Virus record (IMG/VR): IMGVR_UViG_3300023174_000067
Location: 62,001-126,000 of that record
Reading direction: 5' to 3' (one strand)
From: a virus
Length of the DNA: 64,000 nucleotides
The notes under the pieces were generated by a model that ran no database searches, was not told the origin of the DNA, and saw only the letters and a program-made list of their open reading frames with translations. Of this stretch, positions 9,701 through 15,982 are shown piece by piece. The translations under genes were made by a program, and so were the position numbers. Within the stretch, counting starts at the first letter, position 1. Every line of letters begins with the position of its first letter.

Positions 9701-10054
9701 GTCAACATTTGCGATTGTTTGAATAGACCATGATGGTCCCGCATCATACCCTGACAATCCAAGAACCCTTGTCATGAACATTTGGTTAGATTGTTGTAAA
9801 TATGCTTTAGCTATATATGCCGCTTCATATTTAGGTATTTGCGTGTTTATAAATTTTTCAGGAGTAGTTCCTCCAAAATAAGTTTGGAACTCATCATAAC
9901 TTGATATAAAAATAGGTTCGAATGCAGGTCCTCTTAATGCTTCACCTACAATACCTAAAGTTGTTACACCAACACTTTGAGTTACAAAGCTTAAATCTCT
10001 TTCTGACGTATACACCCCTGGGGATACGAAAACTTTACTGTTTGTTGCCATCAT
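6713..10054 (-). CDS. tail sheath protein, T4 gp18-like, with Thr-rich insert
   Basis: The N-terminus (KVFVSPGVYTSERDLSF, then GIVGEALRGPAFEP) and the C-terminus (QLVGKIYIKPTRALEFIDIE) match contractile sheath proteins, which shorten to drive the tube through the envelope. At 1113 residues it is far longer than T4 gp18 (659), because of a large insert after about residue 115. That insert includes a Cys-bearing region (residues 128-157) and a poly-Thr tract at 290-323. The conserved C-terminal sheath core lies in roughly residues 780-1113. The Thr-rich stretch resembles surface linkers in the fibre proteins and could carry O-glycans. Start: MM at 10054/10051, with a TATTTAT element 33 nt upstream. 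Confidence 0.88.
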   Translation of the reverse strand: MMATNSKVFVSPGVYTSERDLSFVTQSVGVTTLGIVGEALRGPAFEPIFISSYDEFQTYFGGTTPEKFINTQIPKYEAAYIAKAYLQQSNQMFMTRVLGLSGYDAGPSWSIQTIANVDPTTVGFNQVCTSTPNYETNTCDINCDIVELSFDVDFSGCSNQNGSISFLTNFPDDIQSLLDVAYTEFNGGSSTIRTEINNQLLGIFSNPTSQLTSISYFGTVSEEDYVLLSPIFTGETNVYNVSNVCYSLADFSAPQNDPWYYNQFSNCLVDAYSGFSFWTIVSNMTMLPKTTTTTTSTTTTTTQSNPCVTTSTTSPYTTTTTTQPDCFSGTVHGKIYYYTGTSYTNYNNMVIATLRSRGISTFNATHDGPKYEVSELSATTLDFSGTYSAVLKNPFSTFAVNVTNDDGKSFVFKTSFSISDSTYLPKVFGVDNFGKPRADVPLFVEERFDSLLQWAYNKGYIRGLRQDLVRLDSARSQQTDNIACYLEKYQSPETPWLVSELRGTKVYRLFKVISIADGNSANSQIKISMINMSFDNQTFDVIVRDFYDTDDAPVVLEKFTNCSMDLNQNNFVAKKIGSSDGEFALKSKFIMVEMNEDAPKDALPCGFEGYPFRKYDGVRSPFPVYKTRYNYPGEVVYNPPFGYSNGTDNPTTTSGDNVRRTYLGLSNSVDSEYDLDFFQYVGKQNVGTTLNPILQPWDFLTKGFHMDSGATIISISDNWSSSGRTAFAVGAANFSSEPDKQTNPYYRLYARKFTVFVAGGFDGWDIYREYRTNGDRFVLGQSGYLAGAAPDDRYPNATGSGLFRQIAIGDNNVDWANTDYYAYLLGQQTFSNPESVNINVFVTPGIDYVNNSNLAESAIEMIEYNRADSLYIVTTPDFNMFVPTTTSQFDLIYPTDAVNNLFETGIDSNYTATYYPWVLTRDTVNNTQIYIPATAEVTRNLALTDNIAFPWFASAGYTRGLVSAIKARKKLTQEDRDTLYVGRINPIATFSDVGTVIWGNKTLQIRESALDRINVRRLLLQARKLISAVSVRLLFEQNDEKVRQDFLNAVNPILDAIRRDRGLYDFRVTVSSSPEDLDRNQLVGKIYIKPTRALEFIDIEFLITPTGASFDNI

Positions 10055-10087
10055 TCTTATTTTTTCTTTGTATGATTTATTTTATCA

Positions 10088-10094
10088 ATAAATA
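10088..10094 (-). promoter_or_regulatory. TATTTAT element before sheath gene
   Basis: The minus strand reads AATATTTATTGATAA, 33 nt upstream of the sheath ATG. The spacing is close to that of the tube gene (35 nt). Confidence 0.42.
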
Positions 10095-10131
10095 TTTGTT
10101 TTTGTACGAAAAAACTTTACTTTTAAAAAGA

Positions 10132-10138
10132 TATTTAT
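10132..10138 (+). promoter_or_regulatory. TATTTAT element and leader hairpin before the RHH gene
   Basis: GATATTTATATTATG precedes the small ribbon-helix-helix gene by 44 nt. Between them, GGCAGA (10144-10149) and TCTGCC (10167-10172) form an inverted repeat with a 17-nt loop, a possible operator or RNA hairpin. A 20-codon leader frame (10142-10204) also lies here and overlaps the next gene's start; I do not count it as a gene. Confidence 0.3.
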
Positions 10139-10182
10139 ATTATGGCAGATTATTTTCTTCCTTTTTTCTGCCTATTTAAATT

Positions 10183-10344
10183 ATGGAAAACAAAAAGAAA
10201 ATAAAAAATCTTAAGATATCTGTAGAATCACATGAGGTATTAAAAAAATATTGTGATAAAAGAGGTATTAAAATTTATAAGTTTTTAGAAAATTTAATTT
10301 TAGAGAAATGTAAAGAAAAGAAAGATATCTATGGTGAAAATTAA
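10183..10344 (+). CDS. small ribbon-helix-helix-like DNA-binding protein
   Basis: This 53-residue protein was found by reading the intergenic space. After a lysine-rich start it reads KNLKISVESHEVLKKYCDKR, then GIKIYKFLENLILEKCKE. A short beta strand (LKISV), a helix, a turn at RGI and a second helix match the Arc/CopG ribbon-helix-helix layout, which binds DNA as a dimer and usually represses promoters. It stands alone on the plus strand inside the minus-strand tail operon, and its stop shares the TTAA at 10341-10344 with the converging neck gene. It might regulate the divergent sheath promoter or itself. Confidence 0.6.
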   Translation: MENKKKIKNLKISVESHEVLKKYCDKRGIKIYKFLENLILEKCKEKKDIYGEN

Positions 10345-11384
10345 ACTATATTAGCCACAAGTTCTATTGACGAATCTTGGTTACTATCTGTTTTACTTAT
10401 TTCAAATCTAATTTCATCTCCACTATTAATTAATATTTTAATCATATTAGAACCGAAAAATTGGTTATTAATAAAAATATCATAACTTGAAATATTTTGT
10501 GTATTTATTACTGACAAATCAACTCTATCGTAAAATGTTTTAGTGTAAGTTGTTGTGCCGCCAGTTAATGATATGTTAATTGGGTAACTTGACGGATTCT
10601 CTAATTTTTGTCTTTTTCCTTTTCCTCTTTTTTCACCAGTTACTTCATGTATCTGAAATAATCTTTCGACCGCAGGTTTAACTTCAAACTCATCTTCATC
10701 AATTAAAAATCCAAGAAGTATAAATTCATAACTTTGTATATAATATTTTCTTTTTTCAATCTCCATAACAGAAGCATCGTCACTAATGTTATTCCAAATA
10801 ATTGGAATATAATGACCTTTTATAACAGTATATGCTTGTCTTGATGAAAATTTTTGTAATATAATCTTATTAAGAGAATTTAACTCTCTCATTCTATTAC
10901 AAACAATTTTAACATTATATGTTATATCAACAGGAACAGGTTGAGGTATAGTATAAACATCTATATTCATTCTATTACCATCAAAACTTGGTACTGATGC
11001 ATAATAAAACTGTTTTCTATTTGGTATTGTATATAACAAAGCAGGATTTGAACCATACTTAATTTCAGGTTGTCTAACTACAGTTATAAATGGTGGTGAT
11101 GTATTTTTATCTAAGTCTTGGAAATTCCAAGTTTGAGTAAATTGAGTCCAATTTTGTGTTGTTACTAAAATATCCACTGTTGGTATTGTTTTTCCTTCAA
11201 CAACAACCTTAAGGTCATCTTTAACAAAATCTAAAAATCCTTTATCCAAATCGGCATGTAATATCGATTTAGGTAAAAAAGTACCGTGTTCATTTATTTT
11301 ATCTAATAATTCAAGTCTTCTTGGATAAAGAGTCCTATAATGTGTTAGATTAATATCTTTTTTTATTTTTTTAGGAAATGGCAT
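10341..11384 (-). CDS. tail completion/terminator protein, T4 gp15-like (tentative)
   Basis: The protein has 347 residues and starts MPFPKKIKKDINLTHYRTLYP. The central part (about residues 150-245) has the pattern seen in T4 gp15-type tail completion proteins: a strand (VDITYNVKIVCNRMRELN), a helix, then SYEFILLGFLIDEDEFEVKP. T4 gp15 caps the tail and stabilises the sheath end for head joining. The C-terminal 80 residues are a beta-rich add-on not expected in gp15. It lies between the gp14-like gene (2-nt gap) and the sheath gene, the right place for a terminator. The similarity is a remembered pattern, so the name is provisional. Confidence 0.5.
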   Translation of the reverse strand: MPFPKKIKKDINLTHYRTLYPRRLELLDKINEHGTFLPKSILHADLDKGFLDFVKDDLKVVVEGKTIPTVDILVTTQNWTQFTQTWNFQDLDKNTSPPFITVVRQPEIKYGSNPALLYTIPNRKQFYYASVPSFDGNRMNIDVYTIPQPVPVDITYNVKIVCNRMRELNSLNKIILQKFSSRQAYTVIKGHYIPIIWNNISDDASVMEIEKRKYYIQSYEFILLGFLIDEDEFEVKPAVERLFQIHEVTGEKRGKGKRQKLENPSSYPINISLTGGTTTYTKTFYDRVDLSVINTQNISSYDIFINNQFFGSNMIKILINSGDEIRFEISKTDSNQDSSIELVANIV

Positions 11385-11386
11385 AA

Positions 11387-11902
11387 TTATAATCCTCTAA
11401 ATTCATTTTGACTCACAGGAGAAGCCTTTATACTTCTATAAAATGGTTTATATCCTGCATAAGTATGTTTATTGTCTGAAACAACTCTACCATCATTATT
11501 AACCACATAATATCTAACTCTTGTTTCAGTTTCATAATACCCTAAGTAATCACCATAAGAAATATCGATATTTAATTCATCAAGATGTTTTTGATATACC
11601 CCTATCTCTATATTACCAGGTTCAAATTGTTCAATTTTTGAACTACCCATTAATTTATTTTCAGGTGCTAATATTTTAACATACGCTTTAAATTCTACAG
11701 GTGTTAAAAATTTAATACCGTCCGAAACTGTTTCGCCATAAACATCGTCTGTTTTGGTTTTATATCTATCTACACGATATAATACCAAAGTAAAATTCAT
11801 ATCACCATGTAACCACTCCTCACCCATATTTATATCTAAATCAAAGTCTTCGGCTCCAAAAAATTTACCTAACCTTGTAATTGGTACTTTATTATTTGAC
11901 AT
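11387..11902 (-). CDS. neck protein, T4 gp14-like (tentative)
   Basis: The protein has 171 residues. It contains LVLYRVDRYKTKTDDVYGE, a strand pair around FLTPVEFKAYVKI, and YGDYLGYYETETRVRYYVVN. The order (tyrosine/arginine strand, DxxYGE, beta sheet, GDYLxY) resembles the gp14 neck proteins of T4-like phages, shortened relative to T4 gp14. Neck proteins close the filled head and present the tail-joining surface. It is the first gene of the minus-strand tail operon. The start codon has a TATTTAT element only 4 nt upstream, so if that is a promoter the transcript would be leaderless or start further downstream. Confidence 0.5.
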   Translation of the reverse strand: MSNNKVPITRLGKFFGAEDFDLDINMGEEWLHGDMNFTLVLYRVDRYKTKTDDVYGETVSDGIKFLTPVEFKAYVKILAPENKLMGSSKIEQFEPGNIEIGVYQKHLDELNIDISYGDYLGYYETETRVRYYVVNNDGRVVSDNKHTYAGYKPFYRSIKASPVSQNEFRGL

Positions 11903-11906
11903 ATTG

Positions 11907-11918
11907 ATAAATATTTAT
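11907..11918. promoter_or_regulatory. palindromic ATAAATATTTAT, divergent element
   Basis: One 12-nt palindrome provides a TATTTAT on each strand: minus at 11913-11907 for the gp14-like gene, plus at 11912-11918 for the helicase gene. It is the only such element in the 48-nt divergent gap and could serve both genes. Confidence 0.45.
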
Positions 11919-11950
11919 AAAATTGTTATTATTAACTAAATAATGTTTTT

Positions 11951-13711
11951 TTGGAAAATAGCACACATTTAATAGAACGAACAGCATTAAATATTTTGGA
12001 TTCTTATGAGGGTGCAAATAATTATATACTTAAATTAAAACGACAAAAACAAGTTAATAATAAGTTTTACCCTACTCGTGCTCAATCAGACTATATTATT
12101 AATTTTCACAATGTTCAACCTAAAGTAGCTAAGAAATGGGTTGATTTAGACCCCTACTTCGCTCAAAAAATTGCAGATGAAAAATTGTACACTATAGTAC
12201 CTGAACAGATTTGGGTCGAGAAATTATTAGTTGAGAAAGATAAATCATATCATATTTGGGGTAAGGTTTTTAGTGGAGAGACCATACATGATTTTTGGTT
12301 ACCTAAAAACTCAATAATTAAAACACATAAGGTAGAACAAGTTCAAATTGATTATACCAAATATGACCATCGTCCCCCATTAGGTCATCAGAAAGAGGCC
12401 ATTGAAAAATTGGTTGGTAGTAAAAGATTTATATTAGCAGATGATATGGGATTGGGTAAAACTACATCAACCATTATCGCTGCATTAGAAACAGGAGCCA
12501 AAAAGATTTTAATTATTTGTCCCGCATCCCTTAAGATAAATTGGCAAAGAGAGATTGCGAATTATAGTGATAAAAGTGTTTTTATTTGTGAGGGTAAAAA
12601 TTTCTCAACCGAACACGATTTTGTTATTACCAATTACGATATTATTAAAAATTTTTATGATATAAAAGACAAAGAGAATAGTCCAATTTATCAATGTAAT
12701 TTTGATTTAATAATAATTGATGAGGCCCATTATCTTCAGAATGTTCAAGCTCAAAGAACTAAACTTATTAATAGTTTTGCTAAAAGAGCCGATAAGTTAT
12801 GGTTATTAACAGGAACTCCAATGACATCAAGGCCAATCAATTATTATAATTTATTAAGTTTAATTGAAAACCCTGTTGCTGGAAATTGGATGGCCTATGT
12901 TATTAGGTATTGTGAAGGATATCAATTTAGAGTCGGTGGAAATAGAAAAATATGGAATACAAATGGGGCTTCCAATCTTGAAGAACTTAGAGATAGAACA
13001 TCTAAACAAGTGTTGAGAAGATTAAAAGAAGATGTTTTAGATTTACCTGACAAGATTATCACACCAGTTTATTTGAGATTAAGGTCAAGATTATATGAGG
13101 AACTAATGGGTGAATATTATGATTGGTATAAAACCAAGGCCGAAGAATCATCATCTATGACATTACAATTTACCAAACTCACAAAAGTTAGACAGATAAT
13201 TGCGGATGAAAAAATAGAGTCGTCAATAGAACTTGCCGAAAATATTGTGGAACAAGGAAAGAAAGTTATTATATTTACAAACTTTACCGCATCTCTACAA
13301 AAATTGGTGGAACATTTTGGGAAAAAAGCGGTCTATGTTGATGGTAGTTGTTCTCCCGCTAAAAGACAAAATGCTGTGGATGAATTCCAAACGAATGATA
13401 AAATAAAAGTATTTGTTGGAAATCTTAAAGCTGCTGGTGTTGGTTTAACATTAACTGCGGGTGAAGCCGTAATTATGAATGACCTATCATTTGTCCCCTC
13501 TGACCATAGTCAAGGAGAAGACAGAGCGTATAGATATGGACAAAAATCAAACGTTTCAGTTTATTATCCAATATTTGAAAATACTATTGAAGGTGTTATA
13601 TATGATATTTTATCCAAAAAGAAAAATATTTTTGAAACTGTAATGGGTGATAATTTAGACAAAGCAGATGTTGTTGAGGAAATTATGAAACTAATAAACA
13701 ATAAATCTTAA
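11951..13711 (+). CDS. SNF2-family helicase/translocase
   Basis: This 586-residue protein carries SF2/SNF2 motifs in order: Walker A LADDMGLGKTTST (about 162-174), ICPASLKINWQ (motif Ia), DEAH (motif II, near 257), LLTGTP (motif III), and in the C-terminal lobe IIFTNFT, VGLTLTAGEAVI and GEDRAYRYGQ (motif VI). The layout is that of SMARCAL1-like ATPases that move on DNA and remodel forks; phages use such proteins in replication and recombination, as T4 does with UvsW. The longest open frame begins at TTG 11951. A better-placed ATG at 11943 is one base out of frame, so the start is uncertain. Confidence 0.85.
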   Translation: MENSTHLIERTALNILDSYEGANNYILKLKRQKQVNNKFYPTRAQSDYIINFHNVQPKVAKKWVDLDPYFAQKIADEKLYTIVPEQIWVEKLLVEKDKSYHIWGKVFSGETIHDFWLPKNSIIKTHKVEQVQIDYTKYDHRPPLGHQKEAIEKLVGSKRFILADDMGLGKTTSTIIAALETGAKKILIICPASLKINWQREIANYSDKSVFICEGKNFSTEHDFVITNYDIIKNFYDIKDKENSPIYQCNFDLIIIDEAHYLQNVQAQRTKLINSFAKRADKLWLLTGTPMTSRPINYYNLLSLIENPVAGNWMAYVIRYCEGYQFRVGGNRKIWNTNGASNLEELRDRTSKQVLRRLKEDVLDLPDKIITPVYLRLRSRLYEELMGEYYDWYKTKAEESSSMTLQFTKLTKVRQIIADEKIESSIELAENIVEQGKKVIIFTNFTASLQKLVEHFGKKAVYVDGSCSPAKRQNAVDEFQTNDKIKVFVGNLKAAGVGLTLTAGEAVIMNDLSFVPSDHSQGEDRAYRYGQKSNVSVYYPIFENTIEGVIYDILSKKKNIFETVMGDNLDKADVVEEIMKLINNKS

Positions 13712-13718
13712 TATTTAT
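13712..13718 (+). promoter_or_regulatory. TATTTAT element before superoxide dismutase gene
   Basis: AATATTTATTATTAA begins at the helicase stop and ends 18 nt before the dismutase ATG. It matches TATTTATnnnTAA. Confidence 0.4.
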
Positions 13719-13736
13719 TATTAAAACTTATTTTGT

Positions 13737-14489
13737 ATGAAAAATTTAGTTAATCAAATTGAAAAATTAGAAGAAGAAATTGTGAAGAAAGAAAATAAAA
13801 ATAATGAAAAATTTTTCATAAATGAAATGAGGAAAATTGGAATTGAAAGGTTACCATATTCTCAATCAGCTTTAAAAAGATTTATTGACCCCGAAACGAT
13901 GAGTGTTCATTATAATAAACATTATAAAGGATATGTTGAAAAATTAAATTTGGCGTTAGAAAAAGAAAAATTTGGGGATTTAGATTTAGAACATATTGTT
14001 AAAACTATCAGTAAATTTAATAAAACAATTAGAAATAATGCGGGAGGTGCTTACAACCACGCATTATTTTGGAAAATGTTATCACCAACAGTTCAAAAAC
14101 CAAAAGAGTTAGTATCCCAAAGAATTATAAAAGACTTTGGAAGTTTCCCTGAGTTTAAGAAAAAATTTAATGAGATTGCAAAAGAAAGATTTGGTTCGGG
14201 TTGGGTTTGGTTAGTTGTGACTAATAACAACACATTAAAAATTATGTCAACTCCTAATCAAGATAATCCACTAATGAATGACGTAGAAAATGGTGGATAC
14301 CCTATATTAGGTCTTGATTTATGGGAACACGCTTATTATTTAAAATACAGAAATAGAAGAGACGATTACATTAAAAAGTTTTGGGATGTTGTTAATTGGA
14401 CTTTTGTTGAAAAACTTTACAAGATGAAATTAGAAACTAAAATAAATGAAGGTACTGTTATGACAGAACTTAAACTAAACATAAAATAG
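13737..14489 (+). CDS. superoxide dismutase, Mn/cambialistic type
   Basis: The protein (250 residues) has both Fe/Mn-SOD domains. Predicted metal ligands are all present: His58 (SVHYNKHY), His108 (NNAGGAYNHALFW), Asp194 and His198 (LDLWEHAYYLKYRNRR). GG before the second ligand and Gln175 in STPNQDNPLM are signs of the Mn or cambialistic type rather than strict Fe-SOD. It should convert superoxide to peroxide and oxygen in the cytoplasm. Beyond the usual ~200 residues it has a charged N-terminal extension of ~37 residues and a C-terminal tail. It sits between the helicase and a neck gene, not near host-like genes. Phage dismutases are uncommon. Confidence 0.9.
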   Translation: MKNLVNQIEKLEEEIVKKENKNNEKFFINEMRKIGIERLPYSQSALKRFIDPETMSVHYNKHYKGYVEKLNLALEKEKFGDLDLEHIVKTISKFNKTIRNNAGGAYNHALFWKMLSPTVQKPKELVSQRIIKDFGSFPEFKKKFNEIAKERFGSGWVWLVVTNNNTLKIMSTPNQDNPLMNDVENGGYPILGLDLWEHAYYLKYRNRRDDYIKKFWDVVNWTFVEKLYKMKLETKINEGTVMTELKLNIK

Positions 14490-14509
14490 CATTTATTAGT
14501 TGTTTAGAA

Positions 14510-14516
14510 TATTTAT
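14510..14516 (+). promoter_or_regulatory. TATTTAT element before gp13-like gene
   Basis: AATATTTATCATAAA lies 14 nt before the ATG of the neck gene at 14531. Confidence 0.4.
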
Positions 14517-14530
14517 CATAAAAGAATATA

Positions 14531-15643
14531 ATGTCAATAATCTCAGAACCACAAAGAACAAAATTATATAATAGAGTTAAACACTTACTTGGGGCTCCAT
14601 TAAGAAGTGTTGAACTTGATGATGAAATGCTGGATTCTTTATTAGAATTAGCAATCGGTGACTACTCTCAATATATACAAGATTGGTTAATTGAGTCTCA
14701 ATGGTCCGCATTACAAAATTTAAATTTAGACGAACAATCATTAACAAGAGCATTTATAACTAGAAGTTTAGATTATGAAACAAGATATAGTTATGCTTAT
14801 TCAAAAATTGTGGGACTTCAAACAGGTGGTGATTGGGTATTAAAAAAAGATTACATTGTTTTACAACAAAAACAACAATTATACGAAATTCCTGCAGGAA
14901 GAGAAATTAATGAACTTTTATGGTACACCCCACCAACATTGAATAATGTGTTATTTGACCCGTGGGCTTTTGGAGCTATGGGTGGGCCAGGACTTGGAGG
15001 TACGGGTGGATTTGCTCAATTAGGTTATTCAGGTTCTTACACCATGATGCCAGCATTTGATATGTTATTGAGAATGCAAGAAACTAACATCCAAAGAAGA
15101 ATAATTGGTGGCGACTTAACTTATAGAATAACGGCTTTACCTGATGGTAAAAAAATGATTCATTTAATGAACACACCTGGTGGTAAATGGGATTTTGGAA
15201 ATGCATCATTTCATAACGGAAAAGTTTGGTATTGGTATTATGATGTTGACGGTGCAGATAGAGACGACTGTTTAAGAAAGAATCCAGATATAGTTAAATT
15301 ACCTTCTGATGTTCCAATTGATGAAATATCTTGGGATGAGTTAAATAATCCCGCACAACAATGGGTTAGAAGATGGTTTATCGGTCTTTGTAAAGAAACT
15401 TTAGGTAGGGTTAGAGGTAAATATAGTGGTAATCTTAAAACACCAGATAGTGAGTTAACTATGGATTATACAAGTTTATTAACTGAGGGTAAAGATGAAA
15501 GAGATAAACTTAAAGAAGAATTGATGGCAAGACTTGAAAGAATGAGACCTGAAAAAATGATGGAAAAAGAAGCTTTGACCGCCGAAAATTTAAACAAGGC
15601 AATGAAGTTTAGAGCATTCCCTCGTCAAATATATGTAATATAA
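14531..15643 (+). CDS. neck/head-completion protein, T4 gp13-like
   Basis: The protein has 370 residues (T4 gp13 has 309). The N-terminus has the hallmark helical region LYNRVKHLLGAPLRSVEL, followed by DEMLDSLLELAIGDYSQYIQ and DWLIESQW, as in T4-like neck proteins that sit on the portal. A Gly/Met-rich loop lies at about 155-180. The rest is beta-rich with several Trp-Tyr motifs (WYWYYDVDGAD). The C-terminal part (about 300-360) is a charged helix. It is the only clear head-tail joining gene on the plus strand here, while its partner neck genes are on the minus strand across the helicase and SOD genes. Confidence 0.7.
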   Translation: MSIISEPQRTKLYNRVKHLLGAPLRSVELDDEMLDSLLELAIGDYSQYIQDWLIESQWSALQNLNLDEQSLTRAFITRSLDYETRYSYAYSKIVGLQTGGDWVLKKDYIVLQQKQQLYEIPAGREINELLWYTPPTLNNVLFDPWAFGAMGGPGLGGTGGFAQLGYSGSYTMMPAFDMLLRMQETNIQRRIIGGDLTYRITALPDGKKMIHLMNTPGGKWDFGNASFHNGKVWYWYYDVDGADRDDCLRKNPDIVKLPSDVPIDEISWDELNNPAQQWVRRWFIGLCKETLGRVRGKYSGNLKTPDSELTMDYTSLLTEGKDERDKLKEELMARLERMRPEKMMEKEALTAENLNKAMKFRAFPRQIYVI

Positions 15644-15646
15644 TTT

Positions 15647-15982
15647 ATGGCTGTTGTTAGAAATGCCCCATACGAAAGATTAATAAACGGAAAATTGGTT
15701 TTTTTACCAGATTCTGCTATTGTTTCAGATAACAATTTTACCACAAAAGGTGAAAATATTGTTATTGTAAAAAATGTTGAAAGTTGTACCATAAGACTAG
15801 ACCACACAACAACTGAAAAAATTACAATTAAAGCGTTAACTAAAGTTTTAATTATCCCACTATTAGGTCAAATAGACGATGAATACGATGAAATATTCAT
15901 TGACAAAGGAGCTTGTGTTGAATTCGCCTATTGTGCTGGTGGTTGGTATATATTAAGTTCAGATGGATTAAAAATGTCTTAA
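15647..15982 (+). CDS. small beta-rich virion-type protein of unknown function
   Basis: This 111-residue protein starts 3 nt after the gp13-like gene and is surely co-expressed with it. It is made of alternating short strands and glycines (KGENIVIVKNVESCTIRL, TIKALTKVLIIPLLGQ) and ends GGWYILSSDGLKMS. The pattern recalls small beta-sandwich or beta-helix decoration proteins, but I recognise no family. No signal peptide or membrane segment. Its stop shares the TTAA at 15979-15982 with the converging polymerase gene. Confidence 0.6.
   Translation: MAVVRNAPYERLINGKLVFLPDSAIVSDNNFTTKGENIVIVKNVESCTIRLDHTTTEKITIKALTKVLIIPLLGQIDDEYDEIFIDKGACVEFAYCAGGWYILSSDGLKMS

Noticed and set aside
10142-10204. 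20-codon leader frame before the RHH gene
   Set aside because: Too short to judge, and the leader hairpin explains the bases better.
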